Source: Sinohyriopsis cumingii (Eukaryota > Mollusca > Bivalvia > Unionida > Unionidae). From it: a stretch of DNA of 64,000 nt. Under the pieces are notes generated by a model that worked only from the letters and a program-made list of their open reading frames with translations, was not told the DNA's origin and ran no database searches. The position numbers and the translations under genes were made by a program. This document shows, piece by piece, positions 7,490 through 17,498 of this stretch (position 1 is its first letter; every line of letters begins with the position of its first letter). Location of the stretch: positions 3,164,501 through 3,228,500 of the forward strand of contig JAPYKE020000037.1 of NCBI GenBank assembly GCA_028554795.2, given 5' to 3'.

Positions 7490-8038
7490 AAGCCGAATGT
7501 GTGTTATTTTACTGCGTCTTTGTTACCTTAGCCTTCTTCTTTGGTGTCTTGGTTTTCTTGGAATTAGGTGTCTTATGCTAGTTTGGACATTTGGCCTTCT
7601 TGCGTTTTGATGCCTTTTTCTCTCGAACTGTTTTTTTTAGCTGCCTTCTTCTTGGGAATCTTGGACCATGGGGATTTTACCAGCTCACCTTGTTTTCTTG
7701 GATGTCATTTTAGGCGGTTTGGCACCTAGTCGGAAGGACCTACAGGCGCCATTTCTCTTGGACTGATTAAGAACACCTGTCTTGATGTCACCCTTAAGAT
7801 CATCTTTAAGATGGGTGTTGACATTATAGTCAGTGGCGATATGCTTTAATATTGCTTGCCTTGAAGAACCGCGTCTCTTCTTTAGGTTGCTGATAGCGGC
7901 TTGCACCATATCGCTGTACTTTGGGTGGCTAGGCGGCGCCTTTTACTTGAAAGGCTTTCTCTTTGGTGACTTGGTAATACGCGAGAAGCAGCAGCAGGAG
8001 CAGGAGCTGTGGCAGTATCAGTTATTTTCACGAGCCAT
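7490..8038 (-). pseudogene. Linker histone H1 pseudogene
   Basis: On the minus strand the stretch from about 7942 to 7685 encodes a recognisable H1/H5 winged-helix domain (SHPKYSDMVQAAISNLKKR, SSRQAILKHI, HLKDDLKGDIKTGVL, then GACRSFRLGAK). In functional H1 it binds the nucleosome dyad. An Ala/Pro-rich N-terminal tail (TATAPAPAAAS) is readable at about 7985-8015 but in another frame. A TAA at 7945-7943 and at least one more frameshift separate it from the domain. The Lys/Ala-type C-terminal tail after 7685 is broken by several stops. I saw no histone stem-loop after this copy. Its closeness to three histone-type 3' ends is notable. Confidence 0.85.
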
Positions 8039-8099
8039 TTCAGCCTAATCGAAAGAACGTGCACTAAAAGAAAAACAAGTTCGCAGCAAATCGCATGAA

Positions 8100-8102
<3 letters not shown>

Positions 8103-8185
<83 letters not shown>
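8103..8185. repeat. (TA)n microsatellite
   Basis: An uninterrupted run of TA dinucleotides, about 40 copies. Apparent Ile-Tyr reading frames across it are artefacts. Confidence 0.97.
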
Positions 8186-8189
<4 letters not shown>

Positions 8190-9440
8190 ACGGAAGTGAT
8201 TGAAAACATCCGTAATTGACCAATTATGGTTTTGTTCAAAATGGGCTGAAAATGTGTGTTCCTTTAGTTAAATAATACTCTAAATAGATTGCATATAAGA
8301 CATGAAACCAACTTTAAAATGGACGCATAGTTTAATGATGCATTTTTCCTGGAAATACTAATGTAATTTTAATAATGCTCTTAATAAGAATATGAAAAAA
8401 AACAAGTTTAATTAACATTCGTTCAGTTAGCAGAATGCGAAGGTTTTATGGTCCACTTTAATTTTCTCTATTCGTTTCTAAAATGTTAGGTGCAGATGTC
8501 ATACGAATATCTTCATTAGTTTTAATATGAATCAGTCTACGTGACTAGGGCATGTTTAAGGAATAATAAGAGCGTAAGATAACACAGGATCTATAAATAA
8601 ATGCTTACGTATGTGTTGACAATTACAAATAATAAGACTTGTTGTCGACTTTGGGTTAATTTCTCATTGGCTGGTGGGGTTTGACAGTTCTAGAATAATT
8701 AAGTAATTTCCTATCGTTTGGGCTAGGTTACCTGAATAGGTATTTCGGAATAGATTGAGTAGTATGATCTGTCACGTGGGGTATGTTGTGAAGTATAATC
8801 ATAAAGGATGGTGTATATAAGGAGAAAACTGAGAAATTAGATTATTTCATTTTTTAGAGTCTTATTTATTTTGATCCTGTTGTAAAGTCTGCAGACCTGC
8901 TTTATGTTGTACTTAGATATTGTTCGAGAGGAAAAACATTTATTTGGACAGTTCAGTGGAATTAGAACGTTCTTAGTTTTTAACTATAGTTTTACTCGCT
9001 GAACTATTGTGAATTATTCAAAGGAGTTCTGGACAACGCCATTGCAACAACGTCACGATTCTTGGCTGACCAATACATTTCCGGTCTTCAAATTTTTATT
9101 GAGCTTTTCAATTTTTGGGACTTTCATAGAACTTTATCAGGATTATTGTGGAATCACGTCATAATACTGTAAGTTCCTCTCGATATTCATGTATAACTTT
9201 CAGTATTAAATTGTTTTTCAAGCTTTGCAAAACTTATTGGTTTTGCTTCTTTCTGTTACTTAGTTTGTGAACACAGAATAGTAATAATCTGACAAGCAAG
9301 CTCATAAAGGCTTCTAGTATTTTTATACCCAGGTCAGAACATTCCGATTTCCAGTATACATTCAGCCGTAAAAGAGAAAAAATATATTATAAATAGGAAA
9401 ATATGTAAATAATAGTATGATGAGAACAGTTTCATTTTAT
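8186..9440. other. Non-coding stretch
   Basis: No reading frame or known family is visible. A TATATAAGG with a CACGTG E-box about 40 bases upstream (8776-8822) looks promoter-like, and CGTCACG and CACGTCA motifs occur at 9050-9160. I could not define LTR ends. Confidence 0.4.
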
Positions 9441-9476
9441 CTTAAGATATGAAGGTTTTAAGATTCACCATTCATA

Positions 9477-9675
9477 ATGCAGAGTTACAATATGTCGAAA
9501 GATTCTCCATTCATATTACACTCCTACAATTTATCGAAAGTATCACCATTCATATTCAAGCCTTACAATATATCGCAAAATTCACCATTTTTATTGCAGT
9601 CTTACAATATGACCCAAGATTCAATATTTTTAATGCAGTCTTACAATATGTCGAAAGATTCACCATTTATACGTT
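9477..9675 (+). repeat. 39-bp minisatellite, five copies
   Basis: Five tandem 39-bp units are centred on TACAATATGTCGAAAGATTC. Because 39 is a multiple of three, the array stays open in two frames. One gives a 13-residue repeat of the form M/L-Q-S-YN-M-S-K-D-SPF-I. Substitutions between units are partly synonymous (TCT/TCA, TTC/TTT) and hydrophobic positions keep their character. The frame is short (66 codons) and has no visible partner exons, so coding is unproven. Confidence 0.7.
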
Positions 9676-9679
9676 AATG

Positions 9680-11087
9680 ATAGATCCATTAGAATGTTTC
9701 TTATACAGATACACTTACAGAGCGTGTAAAAATTATGTAAATGAGATTTAATCGTTTTCACTTTATCAACCTATTATTACAGATAGTAATATTTTGACAG
9801 CGAGTGTAGTACACTTTTGCAAAAGAACAATTTCTCTGTCACCATATTTTAATGCAAATAGCACTCCAAAGCAAGGAAAGCTTCGTTGGTGATATTATTG
9901 CACATTCTAATAAATGCGTGAGACAATGTCGGTGCTTCGATTGATAAAATACAATCAAACGTATGTAAATTTCCTTGTTGATAAATAAAATCGTTAAAAA
10001 AATTAGCGTTTATCACTCATAGATGATAAGGACAACTGAGTTGCATTTTCCAAAATCCTCAAGGGTCTTAAATTGTACGGTAAATAGCTGTGGTAAGCTG
10101 ATGCTACCTCTTTGCGCCAATCATTATTCCACTTCATAACTATATCATTTACATCTACTGTCGCGACTTTATATAGAATATATGTCCTTAGACGAGGATG
10201 AAACAACTTCCTCCTTGAACAATTCAATAAGACTGAATTATTTAACGAAGATCCATGCGCATTTGTGCCAGAAAGGTCAGTTTTGAAATTGACCACTTAA
10301 ATTGCGAAAATCTTTAATCTTTATCATAGGGACGTATTAGTTGTTTTAAATTAATTTCACATGCAGCATTCTAATATGTACGCTACATTTGTTCGTATGT
10401 ATGTGTAGGGTTTTACGGCACATCAGCAAAACCATGGCAACATGGCGCTAACTTTAGAGCAAAGATCAAAGAAATGTAGATTGCACACACATGTAGGAAA
10501 GCAACCCTCCAAATAAACGTAAACATGGCGAACAACATAAAATGCAAATGATTTAACCATAAGCTAGATAGACATACAGGATTATTTTTATATTGTTCTT
10601 GTGCCGTAAAAATGTAAGGATGTTAACGTTCTGTAAAATGTATTATCAGAAGTGAAGGAGAATTTGAATTCCGTCTTTTAATATTTTCTTAAATCAGCAT
10701 GATAGAGCTGATGCAGATCTTAACGATATGGCTTCAATAACATGAGATAGCAACAAACAGAAGAACGTGACACTGATCAAACTATCCCTACAAACTCAAA
10801 ATCTGATGTATCTCAGATTCAATGGCTGAGACTGCACAAGGGGCTCATATCCTTCGCTCATAAAGGCATCAAACAACAAACAACATTGATCAGTCCTTTC
10901 ATGTTGAATTTAAGACTGAAAATTCTCTTTCTAAATCAGATGCCTCATCGTCATATTGAATTTACATTGGGCTATGGATAAACAGTTTGACAAATTTCAT
11001 CGCCTAATTAACTTTATCAGGTTAGTTTTAAACGTTCTCCTTACATTGTATTAGCAAAATTAATTACAGAAAATACGAGGGTTGAGA
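9680..11087. other. Non-coding stretch
   Basis: AT-rich sequence with no supported gene, RNA or repeat family. Short frames, including one at 10003-10296 on the minus strand, show no recognisable domain. Confidence 0.4.
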
Positions 11088-11290
11088 GCCGAGGTGGCGC
11101 AGTAATTAGCATGCCAGGCTCACAATCGAAAGGGTGTGTGGTCAAGTCCTACCGTCGGTTCAGCCGGGGTCAGATACCGTGGTGTGTCTTTGGACAAGGC
11201 ACTTTACTCCAACTGTCTCGGAACTAAATAACCTACCTGTAGGGTTTGAAGCTTATAGAGTTTGCTTTATAAATAGGGTCTTCAAGACTT
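11088..11290 (+). mobile_element. tRNA-derived SINE-like sequence
   Basis: The head carries an A-box-like GGTGGCGCAGTAATTAGCAT and a B-box-like GGTCAAGTCC about 40 bases later. A non-tRNA body follows, containing CTTTGGACAAGGCACTTTACTC. It resembles tRNA-headed SINEs of marine invertebrates. The clover-leaf is not intact, so it is not a working tRNA. Confidence 0.5.
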
Positions 11291-11669
11291 AAATGATCGG
11301 AGCACCTTCATTTCAATTGATATTCCTCTTTAAAACATATTGGGAAAATTACTGTCGATACAACAATGTCGGGAAGAAATTAAGCATTTCTTTCTGCCCT
11401 AATTTGTTTGAAACAAACGTAACTGTCGTACCTGTAAAATAGGTCTCTCTGTCTGCATTTGTGAAAGTTTGAAGATGGTGGATGTTAATGAATTTATCAT
11501 ATGAAAATAACCTGATTGCATAATGAATTTGTCTAAAGCTTACTTTTAAAATGGTACTAAAGTTATATAAATGATGTCGTAGAGACCCCCATTGCATGAT
11601 GGTGTGTATAAATGTTTATCAGATTTAGGTGCATTTCGTTATTGTGCTGTCTTTCAAAACTATGTGCTG

Positions 11670-11914
11670 AGCAGCAGAGGAGGCGAACAGACCGACTTTG
11701 GAAGCGTCCAAAAACCGAAATAAGGCTTTTGCCTAAAATATTTCGAGCTGAATATTTGCTTCAAATAAATGATTGTCTAAACAAATTGAGGATTCTCCGG
11801 TTAGTTAGACCATTTATTTTCGTAAATTGCTTTCCTGATCTGAAAACTCGTGAAATTAAAATTACTATTACCAAAAACGAACCAACTTGAGGTCATCGCC
11901 TCCTCTGCTGCTAT
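11670..11914. repeat. Left terminal inverted repeat of the Maverick
   Basis: It begins AGCAGCAGAGGAGGCGAACA and is the reverse complement of 28042-28288 with few differences. Its inner end is again TCGCCTCCTCTGCTGCT (11896-11912), the inverted copy of its own outer tip. The repeat is therefore itself bounded by inverted repeats of about 17 bp. Confidence 0.93.
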
Positions 11915-11939
11915 AATTAAATCATTATGTTATAATAAA

Positions 11940-13104
11940 ATGGCACATCCAGAATTCATACTGCAAGGATAGCTCTAGAACGATTAGAAGCAATCAAAAA
12001 CTTTCTTCCTGTTAGAGATTCATTCAGAAAAAAACTACAAGCGCAGCAGGAAGCACAAGTTGAGTACGAAGAAGACACTGAAAAACTATTTAAACCCGTC
12101 ACTGCAGCTACTAAGAAAGCTGCAGCGGCTGTTGAAAAAACTATATGGGGAGATATTGCGGAGGAAGATGAGAAGAGGGAAAAGGGTATTTTTCCAGTAT
12201 TAGAACAGACTGCAGCGCAGACTGAAAAAATAGCAAGAAGAACCAAACAAACAAAAAAGATTTTACGAGATCTTCCAACTGATATAGCTGCAGCTCAACC
12301 TCCACCCGTTGGTGAAGATATTGAAGAACTTCGTACTGAAGTCGCCGACGTGAGAAAAGAACTTGCATCTGAACCCGAACCAGTAGAAGTAAACGCAGAA
12401 TTGATTGCAAGATTTAACGAAGAGTTTGTTGAAGATATTAGAAATACTAAAAGAGAAAAAAATACCGAAATAATGTTATTTGGTATGTTTAATAAATCTA
12501 ATATTTTAAAACCCAGTCGTAAAAAAGTGAGTAATGATGATCTTATTAGATGGATATATCGCGTATATAGAAACAAAAAACAAGCCAGAGGTCCAGAATT
12601 CAAAAGTATTTATGAAGAAGTAAAAAGACTTTATAGAGAGAGACTGGAACAACTAGAACAAGAACAATTCTCCCAGCAGGAACCTTCATATCAACTTCCT
12701 CCACCGCAGCAAGAAGAACCTTCACCGCAGCAAAGGTTGATGTCGGAACTTGAGAGGTCTGAGAAGATACTTGAAAAAGCAAAAGAAAAAAATCACCCTT
12801 AAGACTATTTAAGAAAACAATAAAAGAAAGAGAACGGATGTTGGAAGGGGAGGATGATGATGATCCTCCGAGCGCTGTAGGAAGTGGTTTTCTGACTTCA
12901 TCAGGAGAAAATAATTTTGTTTGTCCTAATAATATCCTTAATGACGTGTCACGGTTAGAAGTTCTCATAGGGGGAAAACGTGCCGGAAATAATTCACCAG
13001 AAATAACCAATAAAGCAGCTGATATTTGTCGGCGATTATTTCAAGGTGGCATCATGGATATTGGCGTTTACCGAGAACTTATTGATGAGCTCGTTGATGA
13101 TTAG
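11940..13104 (+). pseudogene. Coiled-coil/PQ-rich virion-type protein, frameshifted
   Basis: An ATG at 11940 opens ten codons in one frame. The main frame (11942-12802) has no upstream ATG until 12350 but continues the same protein: an N-terminal helix (RIALERLEAIKNFLPVRDSF), an Ala/Lys/Glu-rich coiled coil, a conserved-looking block (DDLIRWIYRVYRNKKQARG) and a Gln/Pro-rich linker. At an A7 run (12786-12792) the frame must shift by -1 to reach the C-terminal part (12838-13104), which ends CPNNILNDVSRLEVLIGGK and RELIDELVDD. It is the first gene inside the left TIR. I do not know the family. Its position suggests a structural or scaffold role. Confidence 0.55.
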
Positions 13105-13138
13105 TCACCGCGATTAGATAAATGGTAAATAAAATAAG

Positions 13139-13596
13139 ATGACCCTACACAATAATCATCGTAAATCCGTATCGGTCAAAGCGGTAAACTCACGATTATC
13201 AATCTATAGAGTCATTTACGGAGATGGTTTTGGTGATGTTATTTAGGGATTATTTACAAGGTTAGCCCAAAAGCAGCGCCTATTGCAAAACAATTATAGA
13301 TGAAAGCTATTGATATTGTTCGTGAAAAAGCTCCTGGTGCAATTGTCAATGTTGCTGGTAAGGCGTTCTTGGCGATCAAAGATAGACTAGCACGATTAAT
13401 AAGACGAAAACAACAACTAGTAAAATTGCCAAGTACTGAAATTGTGCCCGCAGATGTCAGTAAAATAATAAATCAAGCTGCAAATCAAAAACTAGCAGCG
13501 TTGGCAGATCGGGGACTCAGTGAATCGGGAAATAATATCTCAAGTTTAATATCAGGAAGTGGAACTTCCCGAAGTGGAATTTTCCGAACGCGGTAA
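13139..13596 (+). pseudogene. Small basic core-type protein, broken
   Basis: From ATG 13139 a short frame includes a G-x-GFGDV segment and meets an in-frame TAG near 13245. A second frame (13300-13596, 98 codons) continues with helical basic sequence (IVREKAPGAIVNVAGKAFLA, then RLARLIRRKQQ). The G-x-GD-then-helix layout, basic nature and position just before the MCP parallel the intact 138-aa gene at 1668-2084 in element A, so I regard them as homologous. A DNA-binding core or minor capsid role is inferred from that. Confidence 0.5.
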
Positions 13597-13628
13597 TCAA
13601 CGTGTTAGACGAAAATAATTACAATAAA

Positions 13629-15004
13629 ATGTTCAAGCGCGTATCCGACACAGCATTTGACATGGAAGCACCTGTCCTTAAAGATGAATCGGTACGTGAT
13701 TATCAGTTTTATTCTTATGACGCACGAACACCAGATCAACGTGGACAAAGAATTGAACTACAAGTTCATGACACAAGTAGATATTTTCTACCCGCTGAGG
13801 CTTTTATTGAGGTAGAACGTACAATTGTAAAAACGGATGATACTAATTAGAGAAATGAAGTAAAAGTTGGTTTTGTCAATAACGGAATCATGGCATTATT
13901 TGGTAGTGCCACGTATATGATTGATGGAAAAAATATTGAATCGATTCAGAATGATGTCGACGTTGCTACAACAATAATAGGGTTGGCAAGATATTCTGAT
14001 GATTATACAAGATCAGCAGGTCCCACAATGATGTTTGCGAAAGATAATTCTAATAACCCTGAAAGCGATCTGTATAATATAAGACGACCAAGAAACAATG
14101 CCAATAACGCTGATGCTGATGTGGCGCCAGTAGTTCATGGTTCTAATGAACATCTCAACTTGGGACTTGCAGCGCGTAGAAATATGTTGCTAGGAGACAA
14201 TAGAAGATTTTCATTACAATTCCACTATCGCATATTTTGGGATTTTGTAGGAATGTTAAAAAGGTTATTTTTGGAACTAGGCACACGGTTGTTCTTGTAA
14301 GAAAGGGTGATGATAACGATGCTCTGTGGAGACCTGCTGGTGATGCTGGTAAGGTAATATTATCAAAACTTTCACTGTGGATGCCGGTAATGACTCCAAC
14401 GATCGCAGAAGAACAAAAATTGATTTCTTTCATGGACACAGGTGGTAAATCCTTGTTGTCATGGTTAACAACAAACACAGATAGTATGCAAACTAACGTT
14501 AACAATCAGTTTACATCGCATATAGCATCACAACAAGGTGTTTCTGCACCACGGCATATTTTTATTGCGTTTCAGAACCACGGTCGTTTAGGTAATCAAG
14601 AACGTACTCATATGATATTTGACCAACTAGGTCTCACAAATATTTCCTTACGGATAAACGGACAACAAGAACCAACAGAGAATATACAACTAAATTATGG
14701 TCAAAATCATATAGGACGTGCATATCATCGTTTGATGTCATTCATGGGACGTGATCAAAATGTAGATACTGGGTTGCAAATATCACAAAATGATTTCAGA
14801 ACTTTGTATCCGATTTATTATTTTTCACTGGAGCATCTTGATCTATCAAAACAATCTGTCGTTGATATACATCTTAAAGCAACATTAAATACACGTGGTG
14901 TTAATTACAGAGTAATCGCGGTTATACTCAGCGATAAAGCCATGTTACTTGAAGGTGGTAGTGGTCGAATAAAAGTCATTGATGCACCAGTGGAAAATCT
15001 TTAA
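13629..15004 (+). pseudogene. Major capsid protein-like gene with one stop and one frameshift
   Basis: The frame from ATG 13629 (a GTG-initiated frame begins at 13602) meets TAG at 13848-13850 and resumes in the same frame to about 14235. It then needs a shift to the frame that runs to TAA 15004. Recognisable blocks include VRDYQFYSYDARTPDQRGQ, ATYMIDGKNIESIQNDVDV, HTVVLVRKGDDNDALWR, DVNTG-type turns and an RDxNxDxGLQIS-x-x-DF-x-x-x-YPIYYFSLEHLDL segment. Length (about 460 codons) and beta-rich character fit a double jelly-roll capsid protein of Mavericks, and its neighbours are minor capsid, protease and penton genes. The matching part of the second copy lies at 53340-53990. The MCP role is inferred. 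Confidence 0.6.
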
Positions 15005-15039
15005 TCATTATTTGGAGCGTGGCAAGTATTTATCATAAA

Positions 15040-15914
15040 ATGCCATATCATCACGTTAGTGTAAGTCTGACTACTGGACAGATTAAAAACCCTCAATCAA
15101 ATTCAGCAAAAAACTGCGGAATGAAAATATCACTAAAGCGAGATCAGATCACGGGTGGTCAAAATAAACTATTATTATCAGAACGCCAGCTTAAACATTT
15201 CAAAGGGCTAAACAATCAAAAACAGGCGTCAAACTTAATCTCTCTGCGGGTGCGATTAAGGACATAGTTAAAACAGGTGGTATTTTTCCACTTCTCGCGG
15301 CTATTCCAGCATTAATAGCTGCTGCTGCTCCAGCCGTAGCAAAAGCATCCGCGTTAGGTGCTGTTGGAACAGCTGCTGGAATGGCTCTAAAGAAAGCAAC
15401 TGGAAATGGCTATAAGAAAGGGATGCGGCCGAAGATTACCGGGATCTCGTTGGGGAAGAGGTCTGAGGCTTCCAGGATCACTTCGTTAGATGCTCCAGCA
15501 TCAAATTTTGATTTACTTGATGATGCTAAGCGATTAAAAATAAAAAATTTCAGAGATGTATTTATGCGAGATCAATTACCGAAACAACCGAACAAACTCG
15601 AAACAGGTATTATTAATCTTGACTCGAATTCAGGACCTGGTACTCATTGGGTATCATACGCGGTTGATCCACGTGAAATCGTTTATTTTGATTCATACGG
15701 GTTAGCTCCACCCACTGAGTTTATCAAGTATGTTGCACCACTTCACGCGCAAGTTTGGTATTCAACGCTACCCACACAAACAATGACAGATCCGCCAATA
15801 TGCGGCCGTGAAGTAATTAATGTACTTAACGCTATATCAAAATCATCCAAACCGCCACATAAAGTCGTGAATGATTATACAAGCAACCGCTTCGTTGCGC
15901 GTAAAGCGTTTTAA
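15040..15914 (+). pseudogene. Minor capsid/membrane-active region fused to adenain-like protease, one frameshift
   Basis: The start at ATG 15040 is chosen because the second copy begins at the equivalent place (53308, minus). The N-terminal part has a VSLTTGQ...LKRDQITGG...LLLSERQLKHF repeat-like pattern. A frameshift near 15230 joins it to GGIFPLLAAIPALIAAAAPA, a hydrophobic Ala-rich stretch, and then a basic linker. The C-terminal part is the protease: His in GTHWVSYA, acidic residue in VYFDSYGLAPP, Cys in PPICGREV. In the second copy (53146-52718) the hydrophobic part and the linker lie in one frame. A self-released membrane-active peptide resembling adenovirus pVI would fit, but that is inference. 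Confidence 0.7.
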
Positions 15915-15931
15915 ACAGATCTTAGATTATA

Positions 15932-16953
15932 ATGATTGATATTTACGGAAGATCTTCTTTACGCGTTAAGAAAAAAGCCGATGACATTGATCTGTCGAAG
16001 TACGTGACTACAGATGAACTCGCTGATATTATGAATCTTGCTGGAGTTGACCCAGATGAGGTTGTTATTTTTCAGGACCGATACGGAAAACGAAAAACGA
16101 GCAATATCAAATGGAATGATATAATTCGACGAGTACTCGGTGCGGTCACGGATAATATACCTCTGTTTACTGACAGCGGCAGAATTAGGGATTCAAATAT
16201 ATCGTTTATAACCATCAGAGATCAAATTACAGCAAGTGTTGCTAATCGCGTGAAAAATACCGGTGACACAATGACAGGTGAACCCAGCATGAACGGGAAT
16301 AAGATAGTAGTTTTGAGAGATCCAACATCCGACGAAGACGCAGCAACAAAAAATACGTTGATGTCAACTACAACACCGTAGATGGTAAATTATCCACGTT
16401 GCGGGCCGAGTATGACGTTCACACAAATGCGTTTACAAATCTTCGCAGAAACTTTAGAAAAATTAATGAAACCGCAGAGGAATTTTTTGGTACTCCGCCC
16501 ACCGTTGACGTAAAACTCGTTGATATCAAAACTAACCTAGACACAACTAAAAAAACACTCGAAGATGTCGTAGCGGGGATTCCTGAGATCGTTAATAAAA
16601 CCAGTTTGATTAAAATTCCCGGCATGGTTACTCCCGGGCATATTACCAACATCGTGTACACAGTATCATCTGGATTCGCAACATGGTCGCAGCAAAATAA
16701 AACTATCAAATATACTGCAACAGTTACTGGCGTGTACAGGCTGTCTGTGTTTAGTGCTGCAAAATTTGAAATATTTACATCGTATCCATGTCGTCATTCA
16801 ACTGATAAGTTTTCCAGGGTTGTATCTGTTATATTAAATAGCGGAAACGAGGAAATATTTATTCTGGAAGCAGCTGATAAGAAATTAACCGCAACATCTT
16901 TCTGGTGGTGTTTGGAATTTGTAGCTGACACACCTCAATTGGTTACTGCATAA
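15932..16953 (+). pseudogene. Fibre-like protein with phage tail-fibre motif, one frameshift
   Basis: Starting at ATG 15932, residues about 1-110 contain DLSKYVTTDELADIM and PDEVVIFQDRYGKRKTSNIK. Then comes NTGDTMTGEPSMNGNKIVVL followed by RDPTSDEDAATKN, the motif that links shaft repeats in many bacteriophage tail fibres. A one-base shift near 16365 leads into a helical stretch (LRAEYDVHTNAFTNLRRNF, TKKTLEDVVAGIPEIVNK) and a C-terminal beta-rich head that ends at TAA 16953. The layout suggests a trimeric receptor-binding fibre. The second copy (51555-52337, minus) keeps the same order with its own breaks. The fibre role is inferred from the motif and from neighbours. Confidence 0.65.
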
Positions 16954-16959
16954 AATATA

Positions 16960-17498
16960 ATGAGTATCTCAATCGACGTTCAAAAATTTAGGTACAATCA
17001 AGCGCGTGAATGGCAGGCAGCGTTGAAAGATCGAGTCGAACAATATACAGTAAAAATAAAAAAGTATCAACGACGATTAATTATCATCGACGTTGTTGTT
17101 TATTCAGTATCCGCTGTTGTTCCTGGAGCTGGAATAATATTATCCGCGGTAACAATGATGGTACCAGTAGCTGTGACTATTTGTATTTCAGCTGCAACAA
17201 CAATTGCAGGTGTGCTTAATATCATTGCAAAAAAATATGTACTTGCACGAATGAAAAATTATCCGATTACATGATAAAATTACACATAGCAACTGTCGCA
17301 TACTCGAAGTTATCCTCGTTGTTATCAGCGAGTCTCAGTGATGGAATTATATCTGATTTTGAGTTTTCAGAGATGATTAAAATATACAACTGCGCTGGTG
17401 TTAAAGGTACGAGTATTAATAATGACGGAATTACTACAGCAGATCGTAACGAACACAACCCCGCACAAGACCACGATGATCTCGGTAAGCTCGATTAA
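16960..17498 (+). CDS. Two-pass membrane protein with helical tail (frames overlap ATGA)
   Basis: Frame one (16960-17274, 104 aa) has a charged N-terminal helix (KDRVEQYTVKIKKYQRR) and two strong hydrophobic segments, about residues 42-62 (IIDVVVYSVSAVVPGAGIIL) and 66-88 (MVPVAVTICISAATTIAGVL). Frame two (17271-17498) starts inside the stop at ATGA and reads AYSKLSSLLSASLSDGIISD then EFSEM. In related elements, as I recall, the KL..I...I..AL.DG.IS..EF pattern follows the membrane pair in one protein. A one-base indel may therefore have split a single gene of about 170 aa. Beyond about 17400 the second frame runs into the start of the penton gene. The fold resembles SLATT-type two-helix membrane proteins only in layout. 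Confidence 0.55.

Noticed and set aside
8045-8239. Long Ile-Tyr reading frames at 7882-8239, 40902-41180 and 44852-45034
   Set aside because: They are translations of (TA)n microsatellites.
8613-9110. Possible solo LTR (TG start, E-box, TATATAAGG, CGTCACG motifs)
   Set aside because: No matching CA end, target duplication, primer-binding site or second copy could be found by eye.
11349-11597. Minus-strand 82-codon frame just outside the Maverick
   Set aside because: No domain, no conserved neighbour, and composition like the surrounding non-coding DNA.
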